From: Parascedosporium putredinis
Lineage: Eukaryota > Ascomycota > Sordariomycetes > Microascales > Microascaceae
DNA: 64,000 nt
NCBI GenBank assembly: GCA_949357655.1
Contig: CASHTG010000015.1
Location: forward strand, 3,348,001 to 3,412,000
Direction of reading: 5' to 3'
Numbering within the stretch: position 1 is the stretch's first letter; each line of letters opens with the position of its first letter. The position numbers and the translations under genes are program-made. The notes beneath the pieces were generated by a model, which was given only the letters and a program-made list of their open reading frames with translations, was not told the origin of the DNA and did not search any database. This document shows positions 37,623 through 50,400 of the stretch, in pieces.

Positions 37623-38438
37623 TTACAGGAGGAAGAGGGCAGCGAGAGCGCCTCCGAGGAGACCGCCGACAGGGGTAAGAGCGGCTCCGGCGCTGTCTCC
37701 GGCAGCCGAGGTGGTTGCGGCGGGGGCATCGGCAGTGGAGTCGGCGGTGGAGTCGGGGCCAGCGCTGGTATCGGCGCCCGTCGGCTTGTCGGTGGAGGAA
37801 GCGGTGGAGTCGCCGCCGCCGCCGGACTTGCAGACGACCTCCTCGGGGACGGTCACGCCGGCACCGCCGCAAAGGGCGCGGGCAAAGGAGACGGCGGCCT
37901 TTTGGCCGGCCTCGTCGCAGGCGTCGGCGAGACAGCAGGCGATGGAGTCGAGGAACTGGCTGTTAGCGCAGACGCAGCCAATGTCGCCCTGGTTGCAGCC
38001 GGCAATCTTGGTGCCGCTGGTGGCACCGTTGACGCATGATTGCTAGAGAAGGGGAGCGAAAAAAGTTAGCATAGTGGCCTTTTCTTCAGCTTCTTTCAAG
38101 TGTTTGTTTTTTTTTTTTCGTAGGCGCACGCAAGCCCCACGCTCTACGCTCTATATTCCACGTCTCATATTGCAGGGAAATGGGAAAAGCGGGAAGATGG
38201 AGCTTCGAGGACCGCCCGAGATTCCGGTGGCGTTGGATGGCTTTGCGCGCATCCACGCCAGCGTCCGTCTCAAAGTCGCAGCATTGGGACGTCCACCAAG
38301 AAACCTCTGCTCGGGACGGCGCAGAATGGGCTAGGAAGAAGGAGGTGCTTACTGCGCAAGGGGAACGCTCGTGGCGGGAGTGTCTTGGGCGACAACGGTA
38401 GCCGAGAGGGCGGCGAGGGTGACGGTGAGGAACTTCAT
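37623..38438 (-). CDS. CFEM-domain GPI-anchored cell-surface protein
   Basis: CFEM proteins are fungal secreted or wall-bound proteins; several bind haem for iron uptake or act in adhesion and host contact. Exon 1 is 38438-38353 and exon 2 is 38042-37623, with a 310-nt intron (GTAAGC donor, GCTAAC branch, C/T tract, CTAG acceptor). Residues 1-17 form a signal peptide (MKFLTVTLAALSATVVA). The CFEM core follows: QSC, AGC, a GDIGCVC unit with the Asp expected to bind haem iron, a CC pair, ADAC and ALC at family spacing. Then comes a Gly/Ser/Thr/Asp-rich spacer and a hydrophobic C-terminus (GGLLGGALAALFLL) typical of a GPI signal. The exons are one base out of phase. Adding a T in the short run at 38358-38359 turns PLA into PLCA and gives exactly the family start PxCAxxC across the splice. 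Corrected length is 168 residues. Confidence 0.88.
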
Positions 38439-39968
38439 TTTCGCGGACTGTGGGATTTTATTGTTTGGTTTGAAAAAGGTCGTCGAAGGAAGTAGGGCTG
38501 TTTCGTTGTTGAGTGAGTGCGTCTTTTGTAATTTATTCAAACCCCTTGGTTTTTAGCGATCGAGTGGAAGGAGAGCAAAAGGAATCGATGTTTCCGCAGC
38601 GAGGTACGATGGTTCCGGGGAATCCGAGTCGTTTTAATACGTTGCGAGAGGCAAGGCGGCGAAAAAAGGGAGGGAGGACATAGCAAACAAGGCAGCAAGG
38701 GAGGAACAAAGGTTAAGTGGCTATGTATCATTGTTAGACCGGTTTCCCCAGGGTGGGACGGTGCAGGTGCTCAGGTGCCAGCTTTCCTCCATCAGCCCAG
38801 CAACCTAGTCGTGTAGCTTGACCAGCCCTGCTTAATCCGGCGATGGTGGCAAGTGAGCCAGCGCACGATTGACAGGTCCGTTGAGCCAAGAAAGCAAGCA
38901 AGCGGTCCCCTCCCGAATCCCAAATACCAATGGATTGATGGAACCCCACCAGCCAGCGCCGAGCTTGGGACTCTTGTCGAGTCTCCTCGCAGCTCGCACG
39001 CCGTTGAGGGAACCGGATTGGACAATGGGCCTGCCCCGGGGAAATTGCCCAGTCTAGCCAATCCGCGTTACCAAAAGCGTCGAGAACCCCTGGGCCCTTG
39101 CTCAACGGGGCCGTTAGTAATCAGCACAACCCCGCATCATTGGTCCTGGGCCCCGATTGAGTGCAGGTCGCAGCGCTGGAACCCCTGGTCCCCTCCACCC
39201 TCCCTCCCATCTATGGATCTCATCACGACGATCCCACCGCCAGTCTAATCCAACCGTTTGGCCAAACCCTCAGATTCCCGTCCCTTCGCTTTGCCAGAAG
39301 TGGCGAATCATGAGCTTAATCTACCTTTTCTCTCCTTATTACTTCAACGAGGATATTATATATACGCAAACACGAATACCTTTGTACCAATGTACAAGAG
39401 ACGGAGCGAAGGAGGAGGCGGGAAAGTGAGACGGACAGTGGGAAAAGTAATATAAGCAAGGCAGGTGCAGACATCGTGGTATCCCTCAGCACCAAGGTTG
39501 ATATATCGGCATGTTAGGCGACGCTTGCTTTTCCTGTTTTGCATTCTCTCCTTTCCCTTTGCTCATTCACCACTCGCCAAGCATACCATCGTCCAAGGCC
39601 GTACAAATAAGTCCGCATCTGGGGTGCCCGACTCGTTTGAGGCGGATTAATCAGTGGTGGTGGTGGCTCCCGATCGTTCGTAATTCCTCCCGGCAGTCCG
39701 AGTCAGGCACTGGGAGAAGCGGGCGCCTTGAATAGATAAAGCCCGAAAAACAAGAAAGAAGAAAGAAAAACGTTCCCTGCTCAGCTTTTGAGCTGGGTAC
39801 AAGTCCTCATAATGTTCGCAAAGCGCTCCCAACAAAAGAGTAGGATAGTAGATGAGGATACTCATGTGCATTGACTACGTTGAAACTAGCTACCGCAGTA
39901 CTCTCCCAGCTCAACAGTAAAACAATGGATCGATAAGAAAAGACAATTCATTCACATCATGACCCAGT
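38439..39968. other. Intergenic region between the CFEM and ankyrin genes
   Basis: Both flanking genes are on the minus strand, so this holds the CFEM promoter and the 3' end of the ankyrin transcript. C/T-rich sequence on the minus strand at about 38545-38720 fits a CFEM promoter or leader. I see no further gene. Confidence 0.55.
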
Positions 39969-42900
39969 CTAGTCGTCGTCCTCATCCTCGGAATCTTCGT
40001 CGTCGTCGTCTTCGCTCGACCCTTCTTCATCTGACGACGCCGGCTCTTCGTGCCAGTGGCCACAGCCCTCGCAAGGCGCACCCCGGTTCGCCTCCTTCTT
40101 CTCCCGCAATCGCTTCTCTTCATCTGGCGACTTCCACGATGAATGTACCCTTTGGTTGGCCTGGGCAGTAACAAAGCCGGTCTGTGTCGCCTCTGCCTTG
40201 TTCTCGTCCTTGTTCTCGTCCTCGGCCTCGTCTTCCTCATCCTCCTCCGCCTTGGGCGCAATGGTAAAGTACCTCGACGAGGTATGAGCCTCTCCCAGCC
40301 TCTTAGCCACGTCGCTCGCCTCGTTCAGGCTAACGATCCTTCGCTTGTCGGGGTACTTGGCGGCGACTGCCGAGCAAATCTCCCACACCTTGTCCATGTT
40401 AGGCTCCGAAGTCTTGGTTTTCTCCTTTTGCTCCGCCTTTTGAGCAATGGTTTCGGCAACCCAGGCTCCCGTTCGGTTGCTGTTCGACACCTGCAGCTGG
40501 GAAGGCTGCTTGAGAATCTTGGCCATGATCTTATCTCGCGCCATCTCCCCGGGCGTCCTTCCGACCGCGTTCTCCCGATACAGGAGCTTGGGTCGTACGC
40601 TGAGCAGGAGCCCCGTGAGCCACGAGAACGATCTCAAAACCGCCGTATGGAGGCACGAATCGCCCGATGCACTGAGCAACTCGAGCTCGGCGCCCTTACT
40701 ATAGTGGAGAAGCAGCTGCACCACCTCTGTGCCTTGCTTCGCCGAATGGTTTTTGGGTGAGGGCTGCCACCGGTAATCGTCCGTGGTGAGCTCATTAATG
40801 TACGCGTGGAGGGGCGTGTGCCCGCCCTGTTCGAGGGTGCAGCGCTGCTTCAAGAGATGCTCTAGAAGACCCTTGTCCAGCGCTTCGAGGAGAGGCTTAA
40901 GCTGTGCCGCCTTGGGTCCCCTCTTGAGAGCGCAATGGATAACGTTGTCGCCAGACTTGTTTCGAACTGATTGATCCGCACCGCCTCGAATCAAAAGTTT
41001 ACAATACTCAACATGTCCCTGAAGCGCAGCAGCAAGCAAGGGGGTGTTGTTGTCAGAGTCTTTAGCTTCAAGCGCCGTGGGGCAGCCTTTGATAAGATAT
41101 TTCACAAGCTTCAGGCCTTGCTCGGTTTCCGGCGCGAGAATCGCACAGTAAAGCACAAGCTCATCTAGTCGAAGGGGAAAGGAAAGAAAAGGAGACGCCG
41201 TTAGTGTATACTCTTGATCAACGAAAAGAGAGACTGAAGAGACGAGGGAGGGGGTAGGGAAGCTGAGCGGGGACGTGGTTTATTTTTTTATCCATGGCAC
41301 TTACTCTGGTTTCCAAGCCACTTTGAAACGAGACCCTCGAAGCCCCCAGTCGTGGTAAGGTGCTTGAAGCGGCTATCCTCTTGGGCAGCCTTGGACTGGC
41401 TAAACTCGGTATAGAGGCGGAGAGGGGTTTCCGTCAAGAACCACTCGACCGACTCCAAGTTCCCACCGAGCGCGGCGTAGAGCAAGGGTGGCGATTGCAG
41501 CCCGATCGGCTTGACGTACATGTTTCGGCCGGCGTTGGCCCAGTCCTTTCTATAATAAGTGGCGAGATTCCACGTTAGCCAGTCTGCCCCCACGGGTTCT
41601 GTGTTTTCCTTTTCTCCAAAAAAGAAGAAAAAAGAGACAGCGCCGGAAAAAGAAAAAGAAGAAAACGTACCTCTTCTTGCCGTAGACGCTAAGGCCCTGG
41701 TAGAACCGGGGCTTCTCCTTGACTTCAACGCCGGTCCTCTTCACGAGGTGGTCCAACGGAATGCCAGCTCCAGTCTTCCTGATGACCTCAGCGAGGGCTC
41801 CCACCTTGCCCTTCTCCACGAGCTTTTGGAAGACGTCCTCGGGGAAGCTGTACCCGCCTTCATCGCTCTTGGACTTGTCAAAGCTCTTCCTGCCAAAGTG
41901 GATAATAAGATCAATGAAACGCTTGAACACGCTTTCGTCCGTACACTTCTTTAGCAGGAAATCGAGAATGGTCTCGTTGGCATAGTTGGCCGACTCGTGG
42001 TCCAGCTGGCCATCCTTGAGCACAAAGGTATTGACGACCCAGTTCACCATGTCCAAAGCCTTGGTCTTGGACTTGACTTGCATCGATATTTGCCCAATGT
42101 TTTCAATGGTAAACTTCTTGTCGACCGCCTTGGACACGATCTTGGGCTCGTCCCCGTCATCACTGCAGGCGTCCGAGTCGTCGTCGTCGGTGTAGCCTTC
42201 GTCCTCATCATGCTTGATTTCATAGCGCTTCTCCTCCTCGTCAGGCGCATACTGGGCCTGAGCAATCTCGGCAATTCCCCAGGCGACGTCATAATGTCCG
42301 AACAGGAAGGCAAGGGAGAAGGGCGAGTTGGAGACGGCGTCCGTCACCGAGATCTTCAGCGGAGGCTCCGTCTGCTCCTCATCCCAAGACTGCATGGTAA
42401 GAGACTTTATCTTCTCCAGGTCACCCCTCCAGGCAGCTTCGAATCTATAAGGGTGTGCAAATGTGGTTAGCCAACGCCTGAGAAAGAGTACAAGGCGCGC
42501 AGGGAAATACTTACAGCTGAATATACGCAACCTTTCTGGCCTCGGTGACGTCGGTCACGTTGGAAAACCGGAAATCGTACGAGAAGGGCTTCTCTTCCGA
42601 GGTCTGCGTCGTGGTGTCCACCACGGGGGAACATAGAGGCCAGGGTGCTCCTTGACGATCTCGGGATAAAGCTCCGCAAAGGTTTTGCCGCCCTTTTCGA
42701 TAAGGACCTTTTCAAGCTTCTCGTAGCCCGCAATTGCCTCCTGAACGGCCTGCTGGCGCTGCGCATACTGTTCGCGCTTCTTGGAAGAGTGGACCTTGCA
42801 GCTATCCCTTTCGTAGGCTTTCACGGCATTCTTATACGTCTCCTTGACGGAGCGGACCTTGGCCGAGACGACGCAGTATTGGTACGTTCCATCCATGAAG

Positions 42901-45900
42901 TTGTCGAGGTATTCGTCAATTCCGGGAGTGAGGGTCGGCTTCTTTCCGTCCAAGATGGGCGGCTTATACTCACGGAGGCCCGTGATATAGGACCTGACAA
43001 TGTCGAGGGCGCTCTCGCCCTTGGTATAGCGGCGGTTCCACTCATTCTTGATGATATTGCGGGTAGTGGTGGGCAAAGCGTTGGGATCGGCGCCCCTCTC
43101 GAGGAGGTGGATGGCCGTCTCGGGATCCGTGCAGTGCTGAAGGGCCGCAATCAGAGGCTGGATCGTGCCCCCTCAAATAGGGCCTTGTTGGCCTCAAAGT
43201 TGCTCAGTCGCTTCTCCAGACTCGAGGAGAACTTGGCCGCCTTGAGCCAGGTCTCAAAATCGATTTGCGGGTTGGCGCCAGCTTCCAAAAGCCTGAGCAC
43301 AAAGGTTGAGTCGCCATTGGCAATGGCGAGGTGAAGGGGCGCGATGGCGCTGGGGTTCCAGTAATTCGACCCAATTACCAAGTGGTTGATGGAGGTCTTG
43401 ACGCCGGTCTTGTCATTCTCCCACAGGGTATCAATCATCTCCATTTCTCCCGAATCGACATAACGATGGAACACCGTGCAGCCGTTGAGGTCGGCTTGCG
43501 ACGAGGTTGCGCCAAGGCTGAGCAGAAGCTTAGCCATAGACTTGGCCTTCTCAAGTGGGAGGCTCAGTGCCAGGGCGAGCGTGAGGATCGCACCAACCGG
43601 TTCCCTCTCGCTATTGAGGAACTTGATTGGGAGCAAGGCGTCACCACCATACTACGGCAATAGTTGCGTTAGCCAAAAAAGGTCTAGTGGGAAATGAGGC
43701 AACAAAAAAGGGGGAAAAAGGGTTGACTTACATCGCAAAGCGCCTTGACGACTTCTTCATGGCCGTGTGCAATGGCGAGGTGCAAAGGCGAGCAGGGGAG
43801 TCCCAGGCGAGGACATCGATCTTGTAAAAGTCGGGTTCGTCGTCGTTGCCCTCCTCGAGCTGCTTGATGTGGTCGACCTCGGCGTCGTTCTTGACATTGA
43901 CAAAAGAGCCAGTCGCAAAGGAGTGCGCACCATCATCGTCCGACGCAGCATCTTCGAGCATGTCCAGGTCCTCTTCCGAGTCCTCTTCCTCATCACTGCT
44001 CTCGTCCGACTCCGACTCGGGCTTGGCGGGCTTGGCAGGCTCCTTCTTTTCCTCTTTACCCTCGTCGCGGAGGGCCTTGCGCTTAGCATCCTGCTTCTCC
44101 GCATCGAACTCTTCATTTTCAATACTCTTTTCCATCAGAGTCTTGATCATGTCGGGAATACCGCGCTCGGCCGCGAGGTGGAGGGCAGCTTGCCGTCGGC
44201 CAAACGGGCAGTGAGGCGGGCGCCGTGGTGGACGAGGGCCTTGACAATCTCGGGAGAGGAGCTTGCCACGGCGAGGTGGAGAGGGGTCCTTCCGGTATAG
44301 TCGCGGCGGTTGACGTCCGCACATGGCTGGGAGAGCCAGGCCAAGACCTCATCGAGGTCGGAATCAACAATGGATTGGCAAAGGCGGGCAGTGTTTCCAA
44401 CGTAGGCCATGTCAGTCCAGTCGTCGTCGGTGAGAGGGTTGAAGGAGCCGATTTGCTGACGGCCGGGGTCATCAATCAACAGCTTGATCTTGCCCGAGAT
44501 ATAAATTTCACTTTCCTTCTTCGCAATCTCGATCTCTTCCGGAGTCACAGGCTGAGGACATGTGCCGCAGCAATCTTCAATGACATCCTGTACGCGACCA
44601 AAGAAGGCGGGATGTCGGTGGAGGTACACCTCTCGGTTCTTGTGCTGATTCCACTCAGCATTGAGGACTGTCGACTGTGTTAGAAGCTGTTCGTCTCCGT
44701 CATCCCCCTGAAGGAGCCCTCATCCTCTTCAAAGCGACTTACGAAGATCACGGGTGTAGCATAGTTTCTCAATCTTTTTCGCATGGAAGCTAAAAAACAG
44801 AAATCAATCGTGTTAGTCGTGCTGTTGACAAAGTAGCACGTAGCAAGCTTTCCGTTCGGAGGTAAACGTACTGCTGGCCATAAGGTACAGTGAAGGTGTG
44901 GTAGTTGGAAACATCGGTCTCGTCGACCCAGTCGGCAACTTCATCCTCATGGTTGTCCTTGATATTGCCCCGAAGACGCATACGTGTGTAGAAAAGAGCA
45001 GGGCGGCCACGCTCCTCACGGCGCTTGTTGAGATATGTCTCGCGGGAACTGGAAGTGGGAAGGCGCTCGAGAACGAGGAGACGGGCCAAGCCTAGGGTGC
45101 GACCAAAACTGCGCTCGAAAATGGTGGGATCAATCTTGGAGCGGTCGAGATCGGGCCAGTACACCTCAAAGTTGCGGTGGGAATACTTGGACAGACGGTT
45201 TTCATAAGAAGGGCTTCGCCTGGAGAGATCGATATGGTTGATCTGGCTGATGAAGCTCCCGAGAGCTCGGGGAGTAACATAGACTTGGTTTCCGTCATAC
45301 GCACCGCCAGCAGCGTCGATGTCGAAACCAGTCAAAATTTCACTAATGGACTTGTAAGAGCGCAAAACGACCTTGGAGCAGTTAGTACCTAAAAGAAGTG
45401 TAAAGGCAACGGGCCGTCCCTTTCTCTTGGGAGACGGCGAAAAGGGTCCGGCTGGGGCTACGACGATACCTGAATATGCCGAGTAGGATATTGGGACGCA
45501 ATCGTGACGGCGTACTTGGTACGAACAACGGTTACTTCGGTAAGGATGGCGTCGCGGACGGCCTGCTCGATTTGCTTGATCTTCTCGAGGGCCTCCTCCT
45601 CGTTCAGGCCGTACAGAAACAGATCAACATCGGAGGCGGGGCAGAATCTTTCATGGTAGTATTCACGGAGCTTTCGCTTGGTAGTGTTAAACTCGGTGGG
45701 GACGGGAAGAAGACAATTGACAACGGAGGAGCCGGCCGCCACGACGTTATTCCAGTCCATGTCGGCGAGCGAGTTCTCGGAAAATATGCCAAAGTTCTTT
45801 TGGAACTCCTTCAAAGAGGAGACGGTGGCGGGAGAACCGTGGGCGCGTCGCTTGTCATCGGGGAGAGCCATGATGTACCTGTCCTTTTCCGTTTCGGATT

Positions 45901-46144
45901 CCTCGGCGAGGTTCCTGGCGCGGGTGGTGATGCGCTTGGTATTCTCGGTGAAGAGCGGAAGAACATTGACGTATGGGTCATTGAGACGAGGGTCCTGGCG
46001 ATCTTGGGCGAAGACGGTACGGAGTTGGGACTCATACCGGCGGTAAGGGCTAATGATGTCGACGAGAGGCTTGTCGGGGTGGTCGGCAATGAAGTTGACC
46101 AGCTCCGCATGGGGAGCTGGGATCGGCTCGAGCTCAATAGGCAT
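39969..46144 (-). CDS. Large ankyrin-repeat protein with N-terminal nucleotidyltransferase-like region
   Basis: Eight exons: 46144-45470, 45371-44872, 44789-44743, 44667-43732, 43651-42515, 42444-41671, 41549-41305, 41164-39969; all junctions are GT-AG and give continuous protein of about 1837 residues. Residues 130-230 hold GSS (138-140), SDVDLFLYG (171-179) and, across the first splice, RHIQVVLR; this order recalls the nucleotidyltransferase fold, though the third acidic residue is Gln. IDLSRRSPSYE and FERSFGRTLG follow. Ankyrin units start near residue 530 (TGRTPLHLAV), recur around 700-880 and about 1440-1640. Highly acidic segments break them, and the tail has a CxxCxHxH motif (CEGCGHWH, near 1804-1811) then Asp/Glu/Ser. 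Four single-base deletions interrupt the frame, at about 44189, 43795-43798, 43168-43172 and 42625-42629. Probably a cytoplasmic scaffold or sensor; function unknown. Confidence 0.87.
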
Positions 46145-46399
46145 GATGGCGAGTTGAAGTCAACGAGTTACAGTAACGCGGATCGTGCTAGGGGTGTCGG
46201 GAGAAGCTCCCGGTTGGCCAATTGGCAAAGTGGAGGTGCACAGAGCAAGAGCGAGCAAATAAGAAAAAAAGAAATCGTGGATCACGGTCTTGAGCACAGA
46301 ATTGAATCAGTGCCGAGGGGCAAGCGAGGGGCAGCAGGCGAGGCAACGCGAGGGGCGGCGAGGGGCAATGTGGGGCAGCTTCGATAGATTTGGAGATAT

Positions 46400-46438
46400 A
46401 TAGAGAGAGGGAGAGAGAGAGAGAGAAAAAGAGAGAGA
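46400..46438. repeat. GA-rich simple repeat
   Basis: Mostly (GA)n with a short A run, about 260 bases upstream of the ankyrin-protein start codon. On the coding strand it is a CT tract, the common texture of fungal promoters and leaders. Confidence 0.85.
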
Positions 46439-49400
46439 ATGGTCAAGTACGAGGGATTCGAAGACTGTCTAGTCACAGCGACGAGGGCAATCAGGGTGAG
46501 GCAACACAGGAGGCATGGAGAGATGCTATTCCGAACTTCAATGGAGAGGGAAACACGAGAGCCGGCGGCGATGGGAACTTAAATAGATCAGACCATCACT
46601 ACAAGGGAGAGCTGAGAAGAGCCCAGATTTTTTGAAGCGAATCAATCTACGAGCTTAGCTCTCCTGAGATTAGGCAGGCAGGGCAGAGCGGGGAAGGCAG
46701 ATGGGCTGGCGCCGACAACAGAGAACCAGCTCCATCACGTTCCTCGAAGCGAATGAAGCTGGGACTGGGCCAGACAAGGAAGGACCAGGACCAGACAGAC
46801 GATGTCGGGAACCAGGGGAGGTCAGGGTCCCAGGCCATCCTGCAGAGGGAAAGGTGCGGTGTGAAGGGCGACTTGCAGGACGAAGGGAGTAGCCAGCATC
46901 ATGAGTGGTACACTCGAGCCGTGCAACGCACCATCGCAAGGTACACGCCACTAGCAGACGCCGAGGGCGACAAGCCCCCACGATGGGGAGCACGAGAGAT
47001 GTAGATTCGGATAGGTCCCTTCACCAATTTGCTCCGGAGAGTGGGTATCCTGCCCGCAGTCTATACTCGAATTGAAGCTTCGAAATAAGAACGGGTTGGC
47101 AAGGGCAAAAAGTATGCTGACCCCAGTCGGATCGCCCAAGAAGCGGGGCAAACCTCTTGGTCTTAGTGCCGTCCTTGGTGCAGGGGCAGCTCTGGGAAAA
47201 GCACGCGAGATGGTGGTTCAGTGGCTGCGTGCAAGGGGGAGGGGAGAAAGAAGGGGAAGAGAGGGGGGCTGAGCCACGGAAGAGGGGGTTTCCAAACCAT
47301 GTTCCAGGGTAAACGTCCTAGGGATCTCTCATTGGAAGTGATGGATGGGGCAGGTTCTAGCCTTTGCGGATTGACCGCAATCAATTTGAAGAAACCACGC
47401 AAGGGAACGTTGGAGGTCGAGAGAAAACGGGGTCGTTCCAGCGTTAGCTGCAGCGAGCTGGAAAACGCGGTTCCATCCATCTGCAAGGGTTGCCTGGACG
47501 CAACAGGGCTGTTGAGGCTCGAGTACGACGCTGGAGCTAGCGCCACGTCCAGTGACCTCGCTCCTCAAAGCTCGTCGAGGGTGCGGAATTAGGCAGCGAT
47601 CCAGTCGGAGAAGCCCAAAGACCAACCGATTTTGTCGATACAAAGACTTTTTTATTCACCCACGCTCGGCTCGATGGAATGACAGGCAATGACAGGCACG
47701 GGGCACCACATTCTCGAATACGGCATCAGCATCCTTGAATCTCTAAATTACCCGAGGGTTGGCCAGGGCTAGTCCCGGGATGTTGGCGTTGCATCATGCC
47801 AGGCGGGATGGCATATGGGATAGGATGGGGATGGAGTTGGTGAAGGCGTGAATCGTCCAACTCGTTTTGGCGCACAACATTGAACCTTCGAAGGCAGCAA
47901 GCCTCCCCCGCCTCAATCCATCTCCAATCTCCAATCTCCAACCCGCCCTAGCGCCCTAGCGCCCACAGCCACAGCCCGGCATCACTCTCCAGCCCTTGGC
48001 CTGTCCCACCCCAGCTCCGAATCGGCCGAAGGGTTTGCGCGACTCTTGAAACCCGGAGACGAAAAATTCTAGGCAGGCGAGGGGTTTCTGAGGAGAATTG
48101 TGAAAAGAGAGACCTAACGGGGACAGCATTTGATCTTGTCATTTCTAGCGAGGTATTGCTCGGTGAAAATACTGATAAGCGGTCTAGCACAGGTGCCTTG
48201 ATTGAACCCTTTGTCTATTCGATTGTCAAGGCAGCCGCATCGGTGCATCCATCGAAAGGCAATGCTCATGACCGACATCAATCTCGAGACGGATCTCGAG
48301 ATATTGGAGCCAAGCTACGGGGCGTACCTAGCAGCCTATCCTCATACACCATCTCTAAAAGATTTAATCGCGAAGGGAGAAGGCAGAGGAGACAGGTATC
48401 ATCATCACTCGCGCAGGATGGGGAGAGGCATTCACATATCAGTGACCGATGAGCGTACGCAGGTTCAGAACGACATGTTGGGAGAAGATTCTGAGCTGAG
48501 CCCCCGTTCTTTAAAGCCAAAAGTGAACCCCAACCCAAAATTAGACCTAGGTTACGGAAACAAGCATATGACAGAGAGAGGGCAAGGGGTCGGACAAAGT
48601 TTACAGAAACAGGATTGATCAGTTTCGGGCAATCGTTGAAGGGGTTAGTACACTACGTGGAGCGTGGGCATGAGCGTGTAGTGTGGGTTGTAAAAGTGTG
48701 GGTGTAAAAGTGTGAGACAGGATGAGGGTGCACGTTGAAGCTCCTCCAGTCTTCATCTCCCCGGACTTTTCAATGTCTCGGGTGAATCAGGCCGAAGCTG
48801 CTCTGTTGAGGCAACGCAACGTGGGTGAAAGGGGAAGGCGAGAGACAAAGGCAGACGAATGCAGACAAATGTAGACGAAGAAACCCCTGACCTCCAGTTC
48901 AATCAGTGCTGCTCACCTTGTCTTCAGAAGAGGTCTGAAGCAAATTGCATGACTGTATACTCTTCTGGGGCCGGAAGGAAGGGGATTTTACATGAAGCAT
49001 TCTCGCGGATAATCTCAAACTCGCGAGCTAGGAGATGTGGAGATGATAACAAGGCTCCAACGCTGAACATTGAGGAATTTCTTTGATCCGAGGCAAAGCA
49101 GAGGTCTTGGCGGGATTGACAAAGCTCCAAATAGCATCAATCTTCCTGCATCAATCTTCCTGGATGATATTCGGGACCGCCCCTCCAAGGCCCACCCGCC
49201 TACCGCCTGCCAAGCCGAGATTCGACTGGTCAATTGTCTCGCAGCTTTTCTCATCTTTTGGTGCAGCTTCCTGAGCTACTGACCGGCAAGCTCCTTCCTG
49301 ACCAGCAAGCTCCGTACTGACTAGCAAAGCCATTGAATCGCGTGCTGCGAACGTGCTCCTGCCGTTCTCGCATGCATAAAACCCACTGACTCAGCTAGCT

Positions 49401-50335
49401 TCCCGAGGATGCTCCACTAAAGATGGGACGGTTGCTATGTGGAAGATAGTAAATCCATCACAACCATCTACATCTTGATGAACGGCCTCCAGCTGGCTCT
49501 TTCGACGATTACCTCTTCGTCAGAGTCCAGCCGATCCAGTCGCTGTCGTCCCTTCTTTCCCCGTGGGCCGAGAAGCGACAAAAACCGGGCTGACGGCTTG
49601 ACGGGGTGAGCCCGGCACGAGATGTGCCGTCCACGTCAGCCAAGCAATCCCTCACGGACCACGCCAATTGGAGCCAATGAGGTTGGCGAGTGGTGAGATT
49701 GGCCTCCATCATTCGCGCCCCTGGGGAAAGATCGTAATCGCGCCAATGTCCCCTCAATGGGCACCGATGACGATATTAATCAAGCTCTGGCTGGAATTGG
49801 TCAATCTGGTGTCTCCGGACTCCAGCGCTTTAGCATTACTTTTCCTCCCTCCTCGCCCCATTTGCATTGCATCGGAAGGGTTGGGGAAGTCGGGGTTGAG
49901 ATTGGGGTTGGGGCTCCCACCAACGTCGAAATACTGAGATGGATGGAATAGATGAATGGATTGAGGTAATGGCAATGGATGGCTGTACGCTAAATAGTCA
50001 TCTCCTGCGGTAGCAAGCAAGCTTGAGTTAGCTCCGTCTCGGCCAGCTCATCCATTCTTTGCTTTGTCTCTCTGCCAAGAACCAGCTGGCACAGAAGCGA
50101 GCCTACATGCAGAAAACCGAAGCCGTGGCCCTCCTCCCTGTGCCTCTCCTCGCCCTCACCCTTGCCAAGACCGCCATTGAGCATCTTGGAAATGGTCTGA
50201 TTGGGGTCGCAGAGACTGCACCAATGGTTCAACTAGATCGGAGGCCCCCTCTACGATTCTCGTGAAAAGACCTCTTCGTCCCCATCTGCTTGAGACAGAA
50301 AGATTGCACCTTCTGTTGCTAGCATCGGCAGCGAG

Positions 50336-50400
50336 ACCTTTTTCTTCTTCTTGTTTCTCTTTCTTCTCTTTTTCTCTTTTTCTTTTTTCTCTTTGTGCTC
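50336..50400 (+). promoter_or_regulatory. Pyrimidine-rich tract, probable promoter or leader of the PhoD-like gene
   Basis: About 65 bases of almost pure T and C on the coding strand of the downstream gene. C/T blocks commonly precede transcription starts in filamentous fungi. The distance to the ATG (about 860 bases) implies a long leader, a leader intron or a distal element. Confidence 0.35.
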
